A DNA stretch of 64,000 bases from Drosophila miranda (GCF_003369915.1 NC_046674.1:23625657-23689656), one strand, 5' to 3'. Numbered from the stretch's first letter, positions 11,641 through 25,900 are shown. The notes: generated by a model from the sequence alone, not told the origin. Program-made: numbers and translations.

Positions 11641-12895
11641 TTTCTGCCGTGCCGTATTTTTCGTGCGGACAAGTTTGTCGAGCGAAAATATGCAAAATAA
11701 AGTGAAATACTTGTGCAGCGCACGAATGAAGCGCGCAAGCATAGCGCCCGCTAGCCAATAAGCCCGACCGACCATATAAGCCACCTCAAAGGGACCCGCC
11801 GCAAACAGGGGAAAGGTGCGTGCCCTGCGTTTCTCGTTTTTTTTTTTGGTGTGTGAAAAGTTTCTACTGCAATCCATTTTTCTCTACGTGCGTACGTGTT
11901 TGTGTGTGTGTGTGTGTGTCAGTGCTGAGTGAGTGAGTGCTGTTGTGCGGTGGAATGGGGAGCTGTAAAAATGCCTTTACATAATTACACACAAAACGAA
12001 GAGTTTTTTTCCGTGCTGTGCAACTAAAAATTATATACATTTTAAAGACAAATTTGCGTGCGTGAAAAAAAGAGCGGCTTCCATCTTTCGTTCTATTTAC
12101 CCGCGACGTCAGCGTCGCGGCTGTTGAATTTATGTCAAATTGGTAACACACTCACACAGCCATGCTGAAAATACGGCAGTGTTGCATGCAGGCCCTATCC
12201 ATGTGCACGTGTGTGTGTGTGTGTGTAGTTAAGCGAGTGTGAGAGCGGGAGAGAGCGCCCTGCGAATGATAAACAAAGTGAAAAAAGGAGGCGTTTTTTT
12301 TTGTTCATATTCAATTCTCACTTTCTTCTTGTATTTCTTTTACAAAATTAGAATTTCAAGATAGTGTGTTTTAAAGCAAATTCCACAAAAAGGTGCGTGA
12401 TAAATGCAACAAACTGTAAGCCAGAGCGAGCGAACAGGCAACTACAACTGCATATGTGTGTCGTCGTCGTGTGTGTGAGAGAACGCGCGTAAGTGTGTGG
12501 TAGAGCGAGAGAGAGAGAGAGAGAGAACGAGTGTGTGTGCCGTGGAGTGGGAAAGAAGCACGATATAACGAAACGCCAAGAAGTTTGCCATCATCTCTCT
12601 CTCCATTCGCTGATAAAGCAGAGAGCAAATACACGCACGCACACACACACACACATAGTGACACACGAATCGAGTGGAAAATAGAAAAACAATAATCAGC
12701 AAAAGAGGAGCGGAAAGAAACAGTAAAGTGTAAAGATCAAAAATCGAAAGTGTCAAGAAAAAAAAAAAAAAAATACTCAAATTACTAGAGAAAACTAAGT
12801 ACTAAAAAAACCGCAAGTAATCATCAATACACCGAACAATCCCTTGTGGAACACGTCTCGGAGTCCGCCCGACACAGCCAACCCCCAGCCGCATC
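11641..12895 (+). other. Mbs 5' leader region
   Basis: This is the stretch between the promoter motifs and the Mbs start codon. It contains TG and GA dinucleotide runs (about 11896-11920 and 12508-12530) and a poly-A tract near 12758. Some of it may be intronic (AGGTGCG at about 12391 resembles a donor), but no leader splicing could be fixed. No coding homology is seen. Confidence 0.5.
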
Positions 12896-13144
12896 ATGTC
12901 CACCCTGGACGCGCGCAACAACTCGGCCATGATGAAGCGGGCCGAGCAGCTGAAGCGCTGGGAGGAGTCGGACACCAACCGGGCCGCGCCCACGCCCCGC
13001 CCCGGGCGCCGCATCAAATTCAGCTCCGGCTGTGTCTACCTTGCCGCCTGCCTCTCCGGCGAAAAGGATGAGGTGATGCAGCTGCTCGACCAGGGCGCCG
13101 ACATCAATACTGCCAATGTGGACGGCCTAACGGCCTTGCATCAG
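12896..13144 (+). CDS. Mbs first coding exon: PP1 docking motif and ankyrin start
   Basis: The start is chosen at ATG 12896 (context CATCATGTC), the first Met of the open frame. The exon encodes the N-terminal helix, the RIKF PP1-binding motif and the first half of the ankyrin domain up to LHQ. It ends at a GTGCGT donor in phase 0, followed by a 7.1 kb intron. Confidence 0.9.
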
Positions 13145-14832
13145 GTGCGTTCTTATCCCCCATCGAATCCCTAAATTACATCAGACGCCTGCAAATGCCT
13201 GCATCACGCGATCACCCCCCGATGGGGATGTGAGGGGTGCGGGGGTGTGGCTGCAGGGTGCTGGCATTTCGAAACTTTTGCGTCCAACTGCCCCTCTGAC
13301 GTTGCACAGTGGGCGGTGTTGCCCTACCCGGTGGTTAAATTGTTGCAAGGCGAAATATTTGTTTTTGTATTTGTATTGCCACAGCTTAGCATATGGCTAT
13401 GCCTATGGTTTTATTTATAGCCGATAAACTAATATTGAGCGTAATTTAAGGGAAATCTTTCCAAGGTCACAAATCCCGATTAATTCTTAAGCGCTTCCCA
13501 TACAGCTTTGCCCCACTGTGCCGTGCCATTCTCTAGTTGTAGTTATTATTGCGTATTTCGTGCTCTCTCTGCGGTTTCAACACCGCCACACAGCCACACA
13601 GCCACACAACCGCCGCAACAACCACTAAAACATTAACCAATACAACAAATACATAAATTCCTAATGCAAGCCGACGATTTACAAGTCGAATGAATACCCA
13701 AAAAAACCCAACAGCAACAGCAACAGCAGCAAACGGCACGGGCAACGGGCAACGGGCATTAAATAAGAAAATACTCAAAATGTTCTATTTTTAAATCGCA
13801 AGAAAATATACAATACCTCTTTCTGGCATCGCACCGGATCGCACAACACACATGAAAGCGAGTTTAAATATTGAAAGGAAAAACAAAAATTATTTTTCGC
13901 AAAATCATTTCCACATATTCGCTCATTTGTCTGGCGATTTGTTCTTGGCCAGAACAACAAAAAAAAACAAAAAAAAATACCAAAGAAAATGAATACTGAA
14001 ATAATGAATTAAGATGCATTCTTAATTTGGTATTTATACCGAAACCCTTTCATATTTCAGTTCGATCGAGTGATCATCTCTTCTGTTTAAAGCCAGTTTC
14101 TGTATAATCTGTTATACTTTTCCCTTAATAAACTACTGGAAAATCAATAATATTGATAGAGGCCATGTTTCGTTGGGATCTTTTTGAGGACTACAGGAGA
14201 GAATTGCAGAGCGAAAACAAATCCATTTACCATCAGAAGATGATGATATTTCTCTTACTATATCGCTTGGATTTATAGAATCACAAGGAGGCCTACTTTG
14301 AATATTCCCCAGCTTATATATTTCCTTTTCGAAAGAAATACCATCATTAAAAGCTTAACCAAAGCTGACTCTCGAGATCTGCTGTTTGTCATCTTGCATG
14401 ATTATCCCGCTTTCCCGCTTGTCCGTCCACTCGCATTTAGCACTCACTGTCTGCTCCAATTCTGTGGATAATTGATTTTAATTATGCTGCGCCTCCAAGT
14501 GCCAGTGCCAGCAGTGCCCGTGGCAGTGCCTGTCTCCCGCGAGAGTCAGTCGTAGATTTTCACCGTTTAACCGCGACGGCGCACTTGTTAACCAGATGCT
14601 AATTTCCACACACACACACACAAGGGGGGGGTTCACTGTAATTACAACTAAAAAATGATAATACTAGCAATTGGTGGCGCAGGAGGTGGAGGGCACGAGG
14701 GAGGGAGATTAGAACAGTGAAACGTTTTGAATTACCTGCCGGCTTCTCCAGTTGTGGGTTTTGCAAAAAACCGCAAAACAGAAACAGAATTTCACGATTG
14801 CATTTATTATAATAATTATCCCATCATTTGTA

Positions 14833-14863
<31 letters not shown>

Positions 14864-16909
14864 TCTCTCTCTCTCTCTCCACTCAATCCCTCCCTCCTTG
14901 ACTTCCTTTTGAAGGGCCCTTTGCCTTTGGGCCTTCATTCATTCATTCATTCATTCATTCATTCATAAGCTTTGACAGGCAAACAGCCACCACCTCCGAG
15001 AGCGCCACACACCTGGCACCTGCACCACATTTTCAATGGCAGGCGCTGGCCGACACGAGCTGCAGGTGGAGCTGCACAGTGGTACTCAAACATTTGTTTC
15101 AAAGCCCAATTATCAGACTTTTTTCTCGATCTCGATCTGAATAAGGAACACAATTTTCTCTGTCGCACTCCCGGATGAGCTTTTTCTCCCCCTTTAATCC
15201 TATCCGAACCATTTCAATGAAATTCCTTTCAGTTTTCGATGAAAGTCGACTTTGAAATACCTCAAACCGAAACCCATCGCAGGCGCGCATATTGGCCGAG
15301 AGATATTCACTCGGATACTTCCATTAAATGGTCTCGTATTTTCTCGATGTATCCGTGAAATGGGTACCACTGTGCACGGGTATTGCACCTTGGACCATGT
15401 CTAAACGATGATGACCGATGGAAGGAAAGATATAGGCAATGGAGGAGGGAGGCGGAACAGTGACCGTCGGCCGTGTTTTTGGTTGGCCTACAAAACGCCG
15501 CTACGCTATCGAAAAGAAATGGCCATAAAATTACACATGTTTATGAGTGTTCAGATATATACGTATATATATAAGGATAGTTCAAGGATAATTCGAGGTT
15601 TCTTTTGCATGAATTTCTCTCGATTTTCATGGTCTAAAATTATAATTAGAAATATATTTTGGAAATACGGTGGGGACACCGCAGCAGACTATATATTCAG
15701 TGTGAAAAGAACCGATATGTAGGAGTCCAGCTATAGCTGTATGAATCATGGACCCATTTCCAGCTGTGGCACATTCTTTGAGAATCGAATCGAATCGCCT
15801 TAAGGTTTTCCTTTGCCACTAAACCTGCCATTTGAAATGTGTTTAATTATCTCGTGCATTTCAGCCAATTAGCAATTGATTCTACTGATTTCTACAGTCT
15901 ACAGAGAGAAGGGGAGGGGAAGGGGAAGGAGCGCATAAATTAAGAAATTATTCTGTCAAGATTCCTCTCAAATTGAGCCATAGATTTCAGGCAGCCAAAT
16001 GAATGCATAATAATCATAACAATCGTTGATCCGTTGACATGACGATCGTGATCTGTGCATCGATGACCAGATCGAGATCTGGAGATCCTGTGCTGGCTAG
16101 AGGGGGTTGGCGAGGAGGGGGTGGGGCGGGAAAAGCTGCGTGAAAAAAAAAACTAAAAATAATATATATATATATATATATATTTCCAAGATAGATGTTT
16201 GAGGTTTTTGGTTTGGGGTTGATTTTTATGCGGTTTATTGTGTCTGTCGGCGGCTAACGCGCTTTATTGACGTGTTTTCTAACCTTGGCCCGGTTCTCTC
16301 GGACAGACGGATGGACGGACGGACGGACGAACGCTTCTGATGGGACGGACAGCTGTGGAAACGCACTGTTCAAACGGAGATAGCTACAGATACAGATACA
16401 GATACAGATAGAGATACACATGAAATATCCTCTCAAGAATTAACAGCGCAACGCGTGTGTATATAGAGTGGAAGATGATAGTTTTAGTTTTGTATTTCTG
16501 TATCTCTGTCTCTGTATCTGTATCTGTATCTGTATGGCTGCTTCGTTTTGTATCTTATGGATTTGTATATAAATGGTTGTAGCGGTCGGTCGGGGTCCGG
16601 CTACACTTGATTTGATTTATTTCTCGTTTCGTGTTTTACACCCAAAATAACAAACGATTCTAGAATGCCTGCCTGCCTGCCTGAATGCCTGAATGCCTGA
16701 ATGCTGGCTAAAAATCTTTGCGAATGATCAAAAATGATGTGATGTCCGCAGTGCCTGCTCTCGGGGATTGCCTGTCTATCTCGGTGTATCTGTATCTTGT
16801 ACTGTTTGCATTGCATAATACCATTTCAAGCAATAGAACAGCAGCCGCAGCCACAAGCCACAAGCCACAGAATGTATTTCATTTCTGTGTTACAAAACAC
16901 AACAAAAGT

Positions 16910-16943
<34 letters not shown>

Positions 16944-19900
16944 GTCCGATTATTAGATATTTTTCAGCTACAGATACAGATGCAAATACATGAACGCATA
17001 AACAAATGTAAATGAAACGAAAACTATAGAAAAATACTATTATTTTTGCCAAAAACCATGACGACATGCGCCCTGAAATAGTCCAGAAGGCTTTTCATTT
17101 AGTTGAAAATGAAATTTTTGTATCTAATTTCCCCTAAGCGAAAGGATAATACGAATGCCACGCCTAGAGGGGTTTGGGATTTACTCAACGTTAAATGAAA
17201 GAACACATAAAACAAATCCAGCATAATTCTAGCCAGAATCTTGAATAAATATTTGAGGGACGTAACAGAAAACTGCATTAAGGGAAAGTGTACGATGTAC
17301 AGGGATTATCAGTCTACAGTTTTCACACTTGAGGCTGTAATCTTGGGTAAATAAGTATCGGACGAGATAAGATTACGAATTTTGTCCCAAAAGTGAGACA
17401 AGTTCTCGCCGTTTAATCTATTAACAAATATTGAATATTGAATAAATAACAGCCAATAAATGGGAAATTTACTGACGGTGATCCGTGGATACGATCTGGG
17501 AGATATTTTCGGGGCCCGAACGCAATTGAAGATTTAGAAATTAGGAAATCGATTCGATATTTGTTTCTTTTTTGTGTATGTTCACCCAATCTCCCAATCC
17601 CATCGTTTGTTTATTCGACATTTTGTAATCGCTGGTGTTTCATTAGTTTTCACAAGTTTTCCATGCCAGTCTGTGCCATGCCAGATGTCTTCTGGGTCTC
17701 TCCCCACCTGGTGGCCTAAAACAGAAAGCCAGAAGGAAACGTTTCTGCCACTGACCAAAAAAAAAATATCCAAATAGGCCATTGAGGCAGGCAGAAGACG
17801 TTGGTTGTACAACGATTTGGCAAAAAAAAATTGTAGGGGCACCACTGACGATATATGAGATCTTTTCGTACCACAAGAAAAGCCAAAAGAAAAGCGGATT
17901 TGAAGGCTGAGAGAGAGAGAGAGATACAGCAAACGCCTCGAGATATATAGATTTCGAGATTCTACAGATACGTTTGTACATATGTATATATGGTTTTTGT
18001 GTGGATTCTTTTTTGCACTTTTATCTCTCGTGTGGCGTGGCGCTAATTCAAATTTGTAATTTATTGAACTCAAGCGGTTGGTCGTTTCGTCTATTTTAGA
18101 GCGTCCTACGATTGTATTATACATACATTTTTGGGCCACATACGGCCACAATACGGGGCAATGGGATAGGTCAATGGGTGGCAGGGAATGTCTTTGAATA
18201 TATTCATTATTTATGGATTGTACGCTACTATATCTTTGATATATCCCCTCCCCATGCACCTAATCTTCCAGGAAGTCCTCTCCAAGGAATTAGTCCCAAT
18301 CGGTGAGTTGTAGGACTAAGGATTGTGTGCAGGGCAGAGCCATGGGCGAAGGGTGAAATGGTGCTTGGCGCTTAGCAAATCGGCCTGCATAATGAGCCGC
18401 GTTAAGCCGTCTCAACAAGTCGCCGTTGCGCCTCGGCTTTGGCATACGCCGCGTATACGTAATGTGGCGGCGAGGTGAATAACATTTGGCGGCAGAAACG
18501 GGCAGTGGCAGTGGCAGCCGCTGAAAATGCCGCTCAATGGCGTGCCAAAACAAAAGGCTAAACTTAGCATGCAATTTTCGAGTACCCTGTAGGCCCGATG
18601 GGTATGCTGTGTCCATGGTGGCACATGCAACCACAGACGAGCAAATATTTGCAGTCCGGAGTGTGTGTTTGCTCTTCCACTTTGAATTCTTTTTGGACTC
18701 TCTTCACCTTCAAAAGGGTATTCCCCTGCCTTAAAGGGTATTCCCATTTCGCTATACAGATCTGTGCCTCTGCTACTTATTGTTGCTAGGCCTCTCTGGG
18801 CCTCCCAGCAGAAAATGTGATGTTGCCTGTTCAATGCGAAATGGAAATAGCCCCAGAATTTCGTTGTTGCTCCTCTGACATTAAGGCCCAAAGGGGAGCA
18901 GGGCGAAGTGGAGCCGCAACTGATGGAATAATAGCTCGTGTCAAAAAAAAAATATTTTGCATACCAAAAGTCATTGGACATTGGTCGTTCAACGGACGGA
19001 TGGGATGGTCACGCGTGGGCGGTGGGCCCCCTCTTACCCCCCCCCCCCCCTCCCACCCCTACCCTATGCGACGATCAGCAGCGATGTTTGTCCGTCATTT
19101 TTCGGTTTATCAAAATTGTTCATAATTAATTAATTGGCTGAGTTCCAGATTTACAAATTGTTTGCTCGTCGTCGGCCCACCCGCTGTCTCTCTCTCTCTT
19201 GCTCTCTCGCTCTAGCTGTGTCCCTCTCCCTCCCGCTACTTACAGCTATTCTTCTTCCGTCTAGCTCTTTCTTTTTGTGGGTTTTTTAATGCGTTTTACT
19301 GCGAAATGGAAATTGCTTTTAAACGACGGCCAAAAAGTCACTTTGAAGCTCGCCCAAAAGAAGAATGTGAATTACCATATGCCACAGAATGAGGAGAAAG
19401 AAAGAGAGGGTTAGAGAGGGAGAGAAGATAGAAGAAGCTCGAAACGTAGGCTCTTATCAGAAAGCCAGCAAGCGGCGGGGAGGAGGGTGGTGGGGGGAAT
19501 AGAGTTGGCGCTCTTTTCCTTTTCGTGTCGTTTCGTTTACTTTCTTTTCTGCTTTAAAGAATGCTTATCGGTATTCGTCGGGGGGCATTGGTTATGGGTC
19601 TGTGGTGGTCTGTGGACTGTGGAAGGGATTGAGAGGGGCGGGGAGGGCAAGAGGGAGATAGCGGCACGGCACGGTCCCAACGAAGCAACAATGCCGGCGG
19701 AGTCGCCGCCACACGATGATATCATCGTTGTGTCGCCGTCGTCGTCGTCGTTGTCGAAGATGTCTAGGCGGAGGCTTCAGCGGAAATCCGCATAAACACC
19801 CAAGAAACATTGTGGAGCGTCTGTGGGTGTCCCGTCTGTTTACTTTAGCGTTTTAGCAACAGATTAAGATAAACACAGGAATATAAAACATTTCACTAGA

Positions 19901-22900
19901 TACACATTTTATTACTAAGGAAGTCCCTGGGGTGGAAAACCCGTAGAGAGTGCCCCAAAGGTTGATTCAACTCTTTATGCGATCGAATGTAAACGATTCG
20001 GGAGGAAATCCCTGGAAAATAATGGTAAAGAAACGAAGAGAATCAATGCCTGCTCCTGCTCTTTTCCCTTGCATATCCTTTTGTGGTGTGTGTTCTTTGT
20101 TCTGTTCCATCAATAAGTAATCATCAATGCGGGGGGAGTCATTCGAGTGCCGTCGCTCGGCCTCTGATTCACACGATCGATTGTATCTGACAAAGGCGTT
20201 TTCTTATCCGTTTTCTTATCCGTTTTATCCGTTTACAGGCCTGCATCGATGACAGTCTGCCCATGGTTGAGTTTCTGGTGAAGCGTGGTGCCGACATCAA
20301 TCGTCAGGACAACGAGGGCTGGACACCGCTGCATGCCACCGCCTCCTGCGGGTGAGTGCCACAGAGACACGCCTACAAGCACCCAAGTGGCCCCTGCTTG
20401 ACTCCTTCTAATCTTGTCTCTTCGGTAGATTTGTGAGCATCGCACGTTATCTGGTTGAGAACGGGGCCGATGTGGCCGCCGTTAACAGCGACGGGGACTT
20501 GGCCCTGGACCTGGCCATCGATGTGCCGCACACGGATATGATCGAGTACATGGAGAAGATAGTCCAGGAGCTGAACATCGATGTGGAGCAGGCGCGCAAG
20601 GCCGAGGAGGAGACGATGCTGAGCGACGCCGAGCGCTGGCTGACCAGCGATACCGCCGAGGTGGACAGGCCGCACCCGAAGACAGGGGCCACGGCGCTGC
20701 ACGTGGCCGCCGCCAAGGGCTACACGAACGTGTTGAGCCTGCTGCTGGAGGGACGCGGCAATGTGGATCGTCAGGACAACGATGGCTGGACGCCGCTGCA
20801 TGCCGCCGCGCACTGGGGCCAGCAGGAGACCTCCCGGATGCTGGTCGAGGCCCTGGCCGACATGGATATACGCAACTATGCGGGACAGTCCTGCATCGAT
20901 GTGGCCGACCGTAAAATAGTCAAATTCCTGGAAGAACAGCGGGCCAAAAATCGCAACCAGCGGCGTCCATCTAGTCAAATCAGGTTGGTCCTTGATGCTA
21001 TTTCCTGATGCTATTTTCGATTTGAATAATCAATGCAGAAATGGTCTTTCTTTTCGCAGAATCTCAGATGCGATTGAAAATCGTGTGGACAAGACGCCCA
21101 CCAAACTGGTGCGCGTTGAAGTGAGAACTGATGCCACAAAGGATGGTGCGTACCCGTGCCACTGTGTACAGCTCAGTGGAGATTTGCCTAATAAACGAAA
21201 AGCTTTCTTTGATTTCTCGCACAACACAAAACAAACCCACACAACAATCAAATATGAAACAAACAACTTGCGTCCTGTACTTGGTCCTTTGTTTAGGCTC
21301 TCATGCGCGCTAAAAAACACACACACATTGTTCTGTTTTGTCGGAGCATTTATTGTAATCGTAAAACATTTGCCACTGCCTCTCCGTCTTTGTATAATTT
21401 GCAAATCATTTGCATTCAAGCATTTTACGATCATCTTCAGATCATCTTTCATCTTCCATAGCAATCCCGAATCTCTCTCTCTCTCTGTGTATGCCTGTAT
21501 GTATGTTCTCTCTCTCTCTCTCTCTCTCCCTTTTTCTCTGTATTTTGTGTCTATTGTCTCTTGCTTGTAATTCACGCACACTGCAGCTGCCAGCAGTTCG
21601 AACTGCGCCCCCAGTAGTGAAGCTTCGCTTCCAATCGATAATGATAATGATGATATTGATGATGATGATGATGATGATGCTGTGGCCCACGAGAGCGATG
21701 CGGAAGAGCTGAGCGATTCCACGGAATCCTCGCACACCACAAGTCTATCTGGCGAGAGCGAAGGTAGTCGGCATTTGTTTTGCGTCTCGATTCAGGAATT
21801 CCCTCTCTCTCTCTATCTCTGTCTCTCCCTCCGTGCTAAGGCCCGCTTATGAGCTACTAATCTCCACCTTGTTGTGTGCCTGTTTGTATCGAATATTTGC
21901 AATGTCTAAAACATGTTTCCATTGCCTCTTTTAGCGGAGAACGTGAAGCCCAATCAACAGCAGATCCATGTCATCGAGCATCCAGTCGAGGAGGAGGCAC
22001 CCTGGCGACGCAAGATGGCCCGCGCACCCAACGACAGTCCCACTAATAATCGTAAGTACTTGTTGGAGGACAGTGCGTTTCAAAGCATTAAGGAAAGAAG
22101 AACATAAAGAGATGGATCTCTTCTATACATAGAAGTACTCGTTAAATTCCATTCTTGAAATCAAAGAAAAGTTATCGATCGATTAGCATTCTATCGATCC
22201 ATTCTTGATAGCGACTCGTTTTATCGGATGTAGATATTGATCGAATTATCTCTTTAGCATCTTTAAGCTCTGAAACGCACTCCAATATATATAGTACGAC
22301 CTGTTCTGATTCGATCTCTCCCTCTCTCTCCTCCTTGTAGAAGTTCCTGATAGAGAGCTTAGCACCAATAGCTCGGAGAGCGCCAACGATGTCATATTGC
22401 GACGCACACAAAGCTTCGAGAATGATGAAAAGTGAGTTGTGAATAGAAGAACCCTAAGCTTTTGACAGAAATGCGTGCCACACAAACACACACACACACA
22501 CACACACCACACATACCAAATACCTAATAGCACACATAACAGATTAACCTACATATATATATATACATATATATGTATATTCATTAATCTGCCAAAAGTA
22601 TCGATTAATTGGTGGATTTAGTTGCAGTTTTTGTTTCACTTTTGCTGATTGCATTTATCGCTTATCATTCTGCCCCCTAACACACTCACACCCCCACACG
22701 CATAGTGCAAAAACACCCATACACTTGTGTTCGAAATCAAAATCAAAGCGTCAACTGATAACCAAACAGAACAAAATGATATGCGAGTTTTGGGCACGGT
22801 AACTGTTTAAATATACCGCAGTGCTCTCATGCGCTCGTTTTCTCTCTCTCTCTGGGGAAAAACACAGTGAGCCCACCCAGTCATGCTCTTTCTCCGAAGA

Positions 22901-25900
22901 AACAGTACCAGTCACTGCTCTGTTACTCTCTACCTCTGCAGAAAGCAGTAGACCACTCACTGCTCTCTCTCTCTCTCTCTGTCTATGCAGAAAAGAGTCG
23001 ACCACCCACTGCTATCTCTCCCTTTCTCTATGAGTCATAGGCTCCCATTTGGGGGGAGGCCTTTTGTCCAGTTCCATTCCCATGAATCCGGAAACCAGTG
23101 CACTCCGGCAAAGTGAAGCAGAAACAGCAAAAAGATACCAAAAATAAGAATCGAACACCAAAAGCCACACGCAAACAAGAGAGAAAAAAGTTTTGTTTTT
23201 AGTTTTAAAATTTTGTTTTTGCTCTGTTGTTTTTTTTCTTTCTTTTTCTCCGCTCATTTATCGATAACAAACCGATCAAAATCGGAAACAAACTCACCAA
23301 CGCACCGCCAAAAAACCAACAACAACAACAACTCATCATAAAAAAAACCGCTTATCCAAAATCTAACCTGCCCGCTGCCCGTCCGCCTGCCACCACCACC
23401 ACACGCCTGCCACCGTCTGCACCATCGTCCAACGTCCAACGTCCAACGTACTATCTGCCGCTGCTGCTTGCCACAGATTCTATCAAAAGTACAATGAGCT
23501 GCGCGCCCGCATAAAGGCCAACTCCTGTCCCATTCTGCCAGCGACTGCGGCGTCACAGGCGGCTGCCGCCGCCGCCGCCGCTGCCTCTGCAGCTGCGAAT
23601 AATTCCAATTCCAATAACAATAATAATCTAAGTAGCAATAACAACAATAAATTTAAAAACAATAACAACAACAAAAGCTCTCTGCTGCTGGGCTCAAGAG
23701 CAACAAATAACACTGCAACAACAACAACATCCAGTACTTTCAACAACACGCACAACAACACAACAACAAGCACACCACAAACAGCAGCAGCAGCAGCAGC
23801 AGCAGCTGCAGCAGCATCCACTGCTGCAACAACAAATCCATATTATAGCGTACAAAGATCGGCCTCACTCAAAGATAACTCAATGTATTACAGGTTTGTT
23901 CCGCACACACACACACACACAAACAAACAAACACACACTAACAAACACACACCCACACTGCTGTCCTGTAGCTGTCCACCCCGAAAACTAGATCAGATCT
24001 CACTTTGTGGAGAAACAATGGATCGATTTTATCCAGAAGATACAAATGTATAGAGAGAGAACTTTCATTTTATCATACATAGTTGTTGAAAATTATGCCT
24101 ATCGATTATTGGGAGTATTACAGAGCTAAAAGATCTGATCTTGTACACTCTATAGGCTCCTAAAAAAGACAACATAATACTTAAATATGTTACTGATGAA
24201 TACTCGTATAATAGTATTCTTGTTATTCCGAATATACCTGGTCTAGTTTATGGTGGACTGCTACTACTACTCCACTACAACAACAACTACTACTATACTA
24301 CTATCACGCCTACTCATAGATAACTGCTAACCTTAATGTGTCGTAACTCCGTAACTGAACCTTTACCTTCGCTTAGCTACTTCGTTTTTTCGTTTTTCCG
24401 CCATAACCCAAGAACCGAATACCATTTTGCACCGAACTGTGTTTAACAATCTCTTATATTCAGCCACGCACCAATGTCGTCTACCTATACTCTTGATTGT
24501 GTTCTCTCTTATGCGCTGTGCAGCACTCTCTCTTATATGACATGCTCTCTTTTGTTTTGTCTATTTTTTGCGGCAGGAAACCGACCGTTACACACGTTGC
24601 CACGCCCACTGGCACAGCAGCCACAGCAAAGACAACGCTCCTCAGTTCACCGTCGACGAATGCACTGACCCCACCAATACGCAGGTTAATACTCGTATGA
24701 TCTAAGCTCGTATACAACTCTTACACTACATATAAATATATACGATTCTTGTCGAACGATTAGCCAAGTTACAGCGAAAACTACTGCCCAGAGCAATAAT
24801 GGCAGCTCTTCCACGGCCAGTGCCAGTGCCAGCGATGCGGAGACCGCCAAGCCACCGCCCAAGCAATCCACGGGCAATATAATTAAGAATTTCTTCAAGT
24901 AATACGAGAAACCTCACAAGAATAACTGTTTTGTGTGTTCGTTGAGTTGAGCCTAACCTCAAAAGATAGCCCTGCTGCTAAGCAAGATGGCTTTCGTCTT
25001 TCGTTAACCTCAAATGAAAGCTCTGCTAACCTCAAAAATATCTGTCACTGCCGTTAAGTGACGTCTAACCTCAAAAGCCAGCGCTGCTAACGCCTTTCCC
25101 CTTGATTTGTGTAGCATGATTTGTTCTTTCAGCTAGGATATGTTCTATAATTTATTACTTGAGAAATTCCAAATTATAGCATCTCTCTCACTCTTTCTCT
25201 CTCCTGCCATTAGATCTTTTGTACCGCCCGTGCGTGACGAAGAGAGCGAAACACAGCGCAAAGCGCATGCCAAGAGAGTCCGTGAGACGCGTCGCTCCAC
25301 CCAGGGCGTTACCCTGGACGAGATCAAGAGTGCCGAGGAGTTGGTCAAGAAGAAGCACATGGGCATGGCCAACAACAACAATAATAACAACGATAGCATC
25401 AGCAGCACCGGCAGCGTAAGTACTCCCGTGTCCCAAGACCAAAAGACACACCACCCAATGCCACAGTACCACAATACCCTGGATCATTCACAAATCAGAG
25501 CTCAGAAATGAAACATCTACAAACATCCACACACCCGTCAACGCCAGAGATAACTAGCATCTTTCTCTATGTCCATAGAATCGCATACATTATCCCATTA
25601 TCTGTAGGGAGAGCTCGTACAGAAGCATCCACACACACACACACACACATGCAGTCCACCCAAATCAATCAATCAAATGTCCAAATACACACCAAAAACT
25701 AAAAGAAGAAAGAAAAAAGAGTACAAAACTGCTTATGGTTATGGTGTCCCCCCTGTCCCCCTGTCCCCCGTTCTCTTTGTGTATCCTTTGTATCTTTTTA
25801 TGTGTGTGTCTCTGTGTATGTTCATTCATATGTTGCACAAATACACGCTCTGGCAGTCAATCAATCAAAGTAACGAATCCTAGTTTAGCTGTGCATCTTT

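Larger units (their letters stand above)
13145..20238 (+). other. Mbs intron 1 (7.1 kb), repeat-rich
   Basis: This large intron separates the first ankyrin exon from the second. It contains a 28-base poly-C run with CT repeats, ATTC tetramers, TA, CT and CAGATA repeats, and a C-rich tract at about 19039. A small open frame with a favourable start context (CAACAATGCC at about 19691) is the only exon-like candidate; its product has no recognised domain. Extra promoters or enhancers are likely in an intron this size but could not be pinned down. Confidence 0.7.

Noticed and set aside
20373..20978. 201-codon minus-strand frame opposite Mbs exon 3
   Set aside because: A shadow of the GC-rich ankyrin exon, whose plus-strand translation is unmistakably conserved.
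23483..23821. Leucine/alanine-rich minus-strand frame resembling a membrane protein
   Set aside because: It is the complement of CAG/AAC repeats in the Mbs low-complexity exon.
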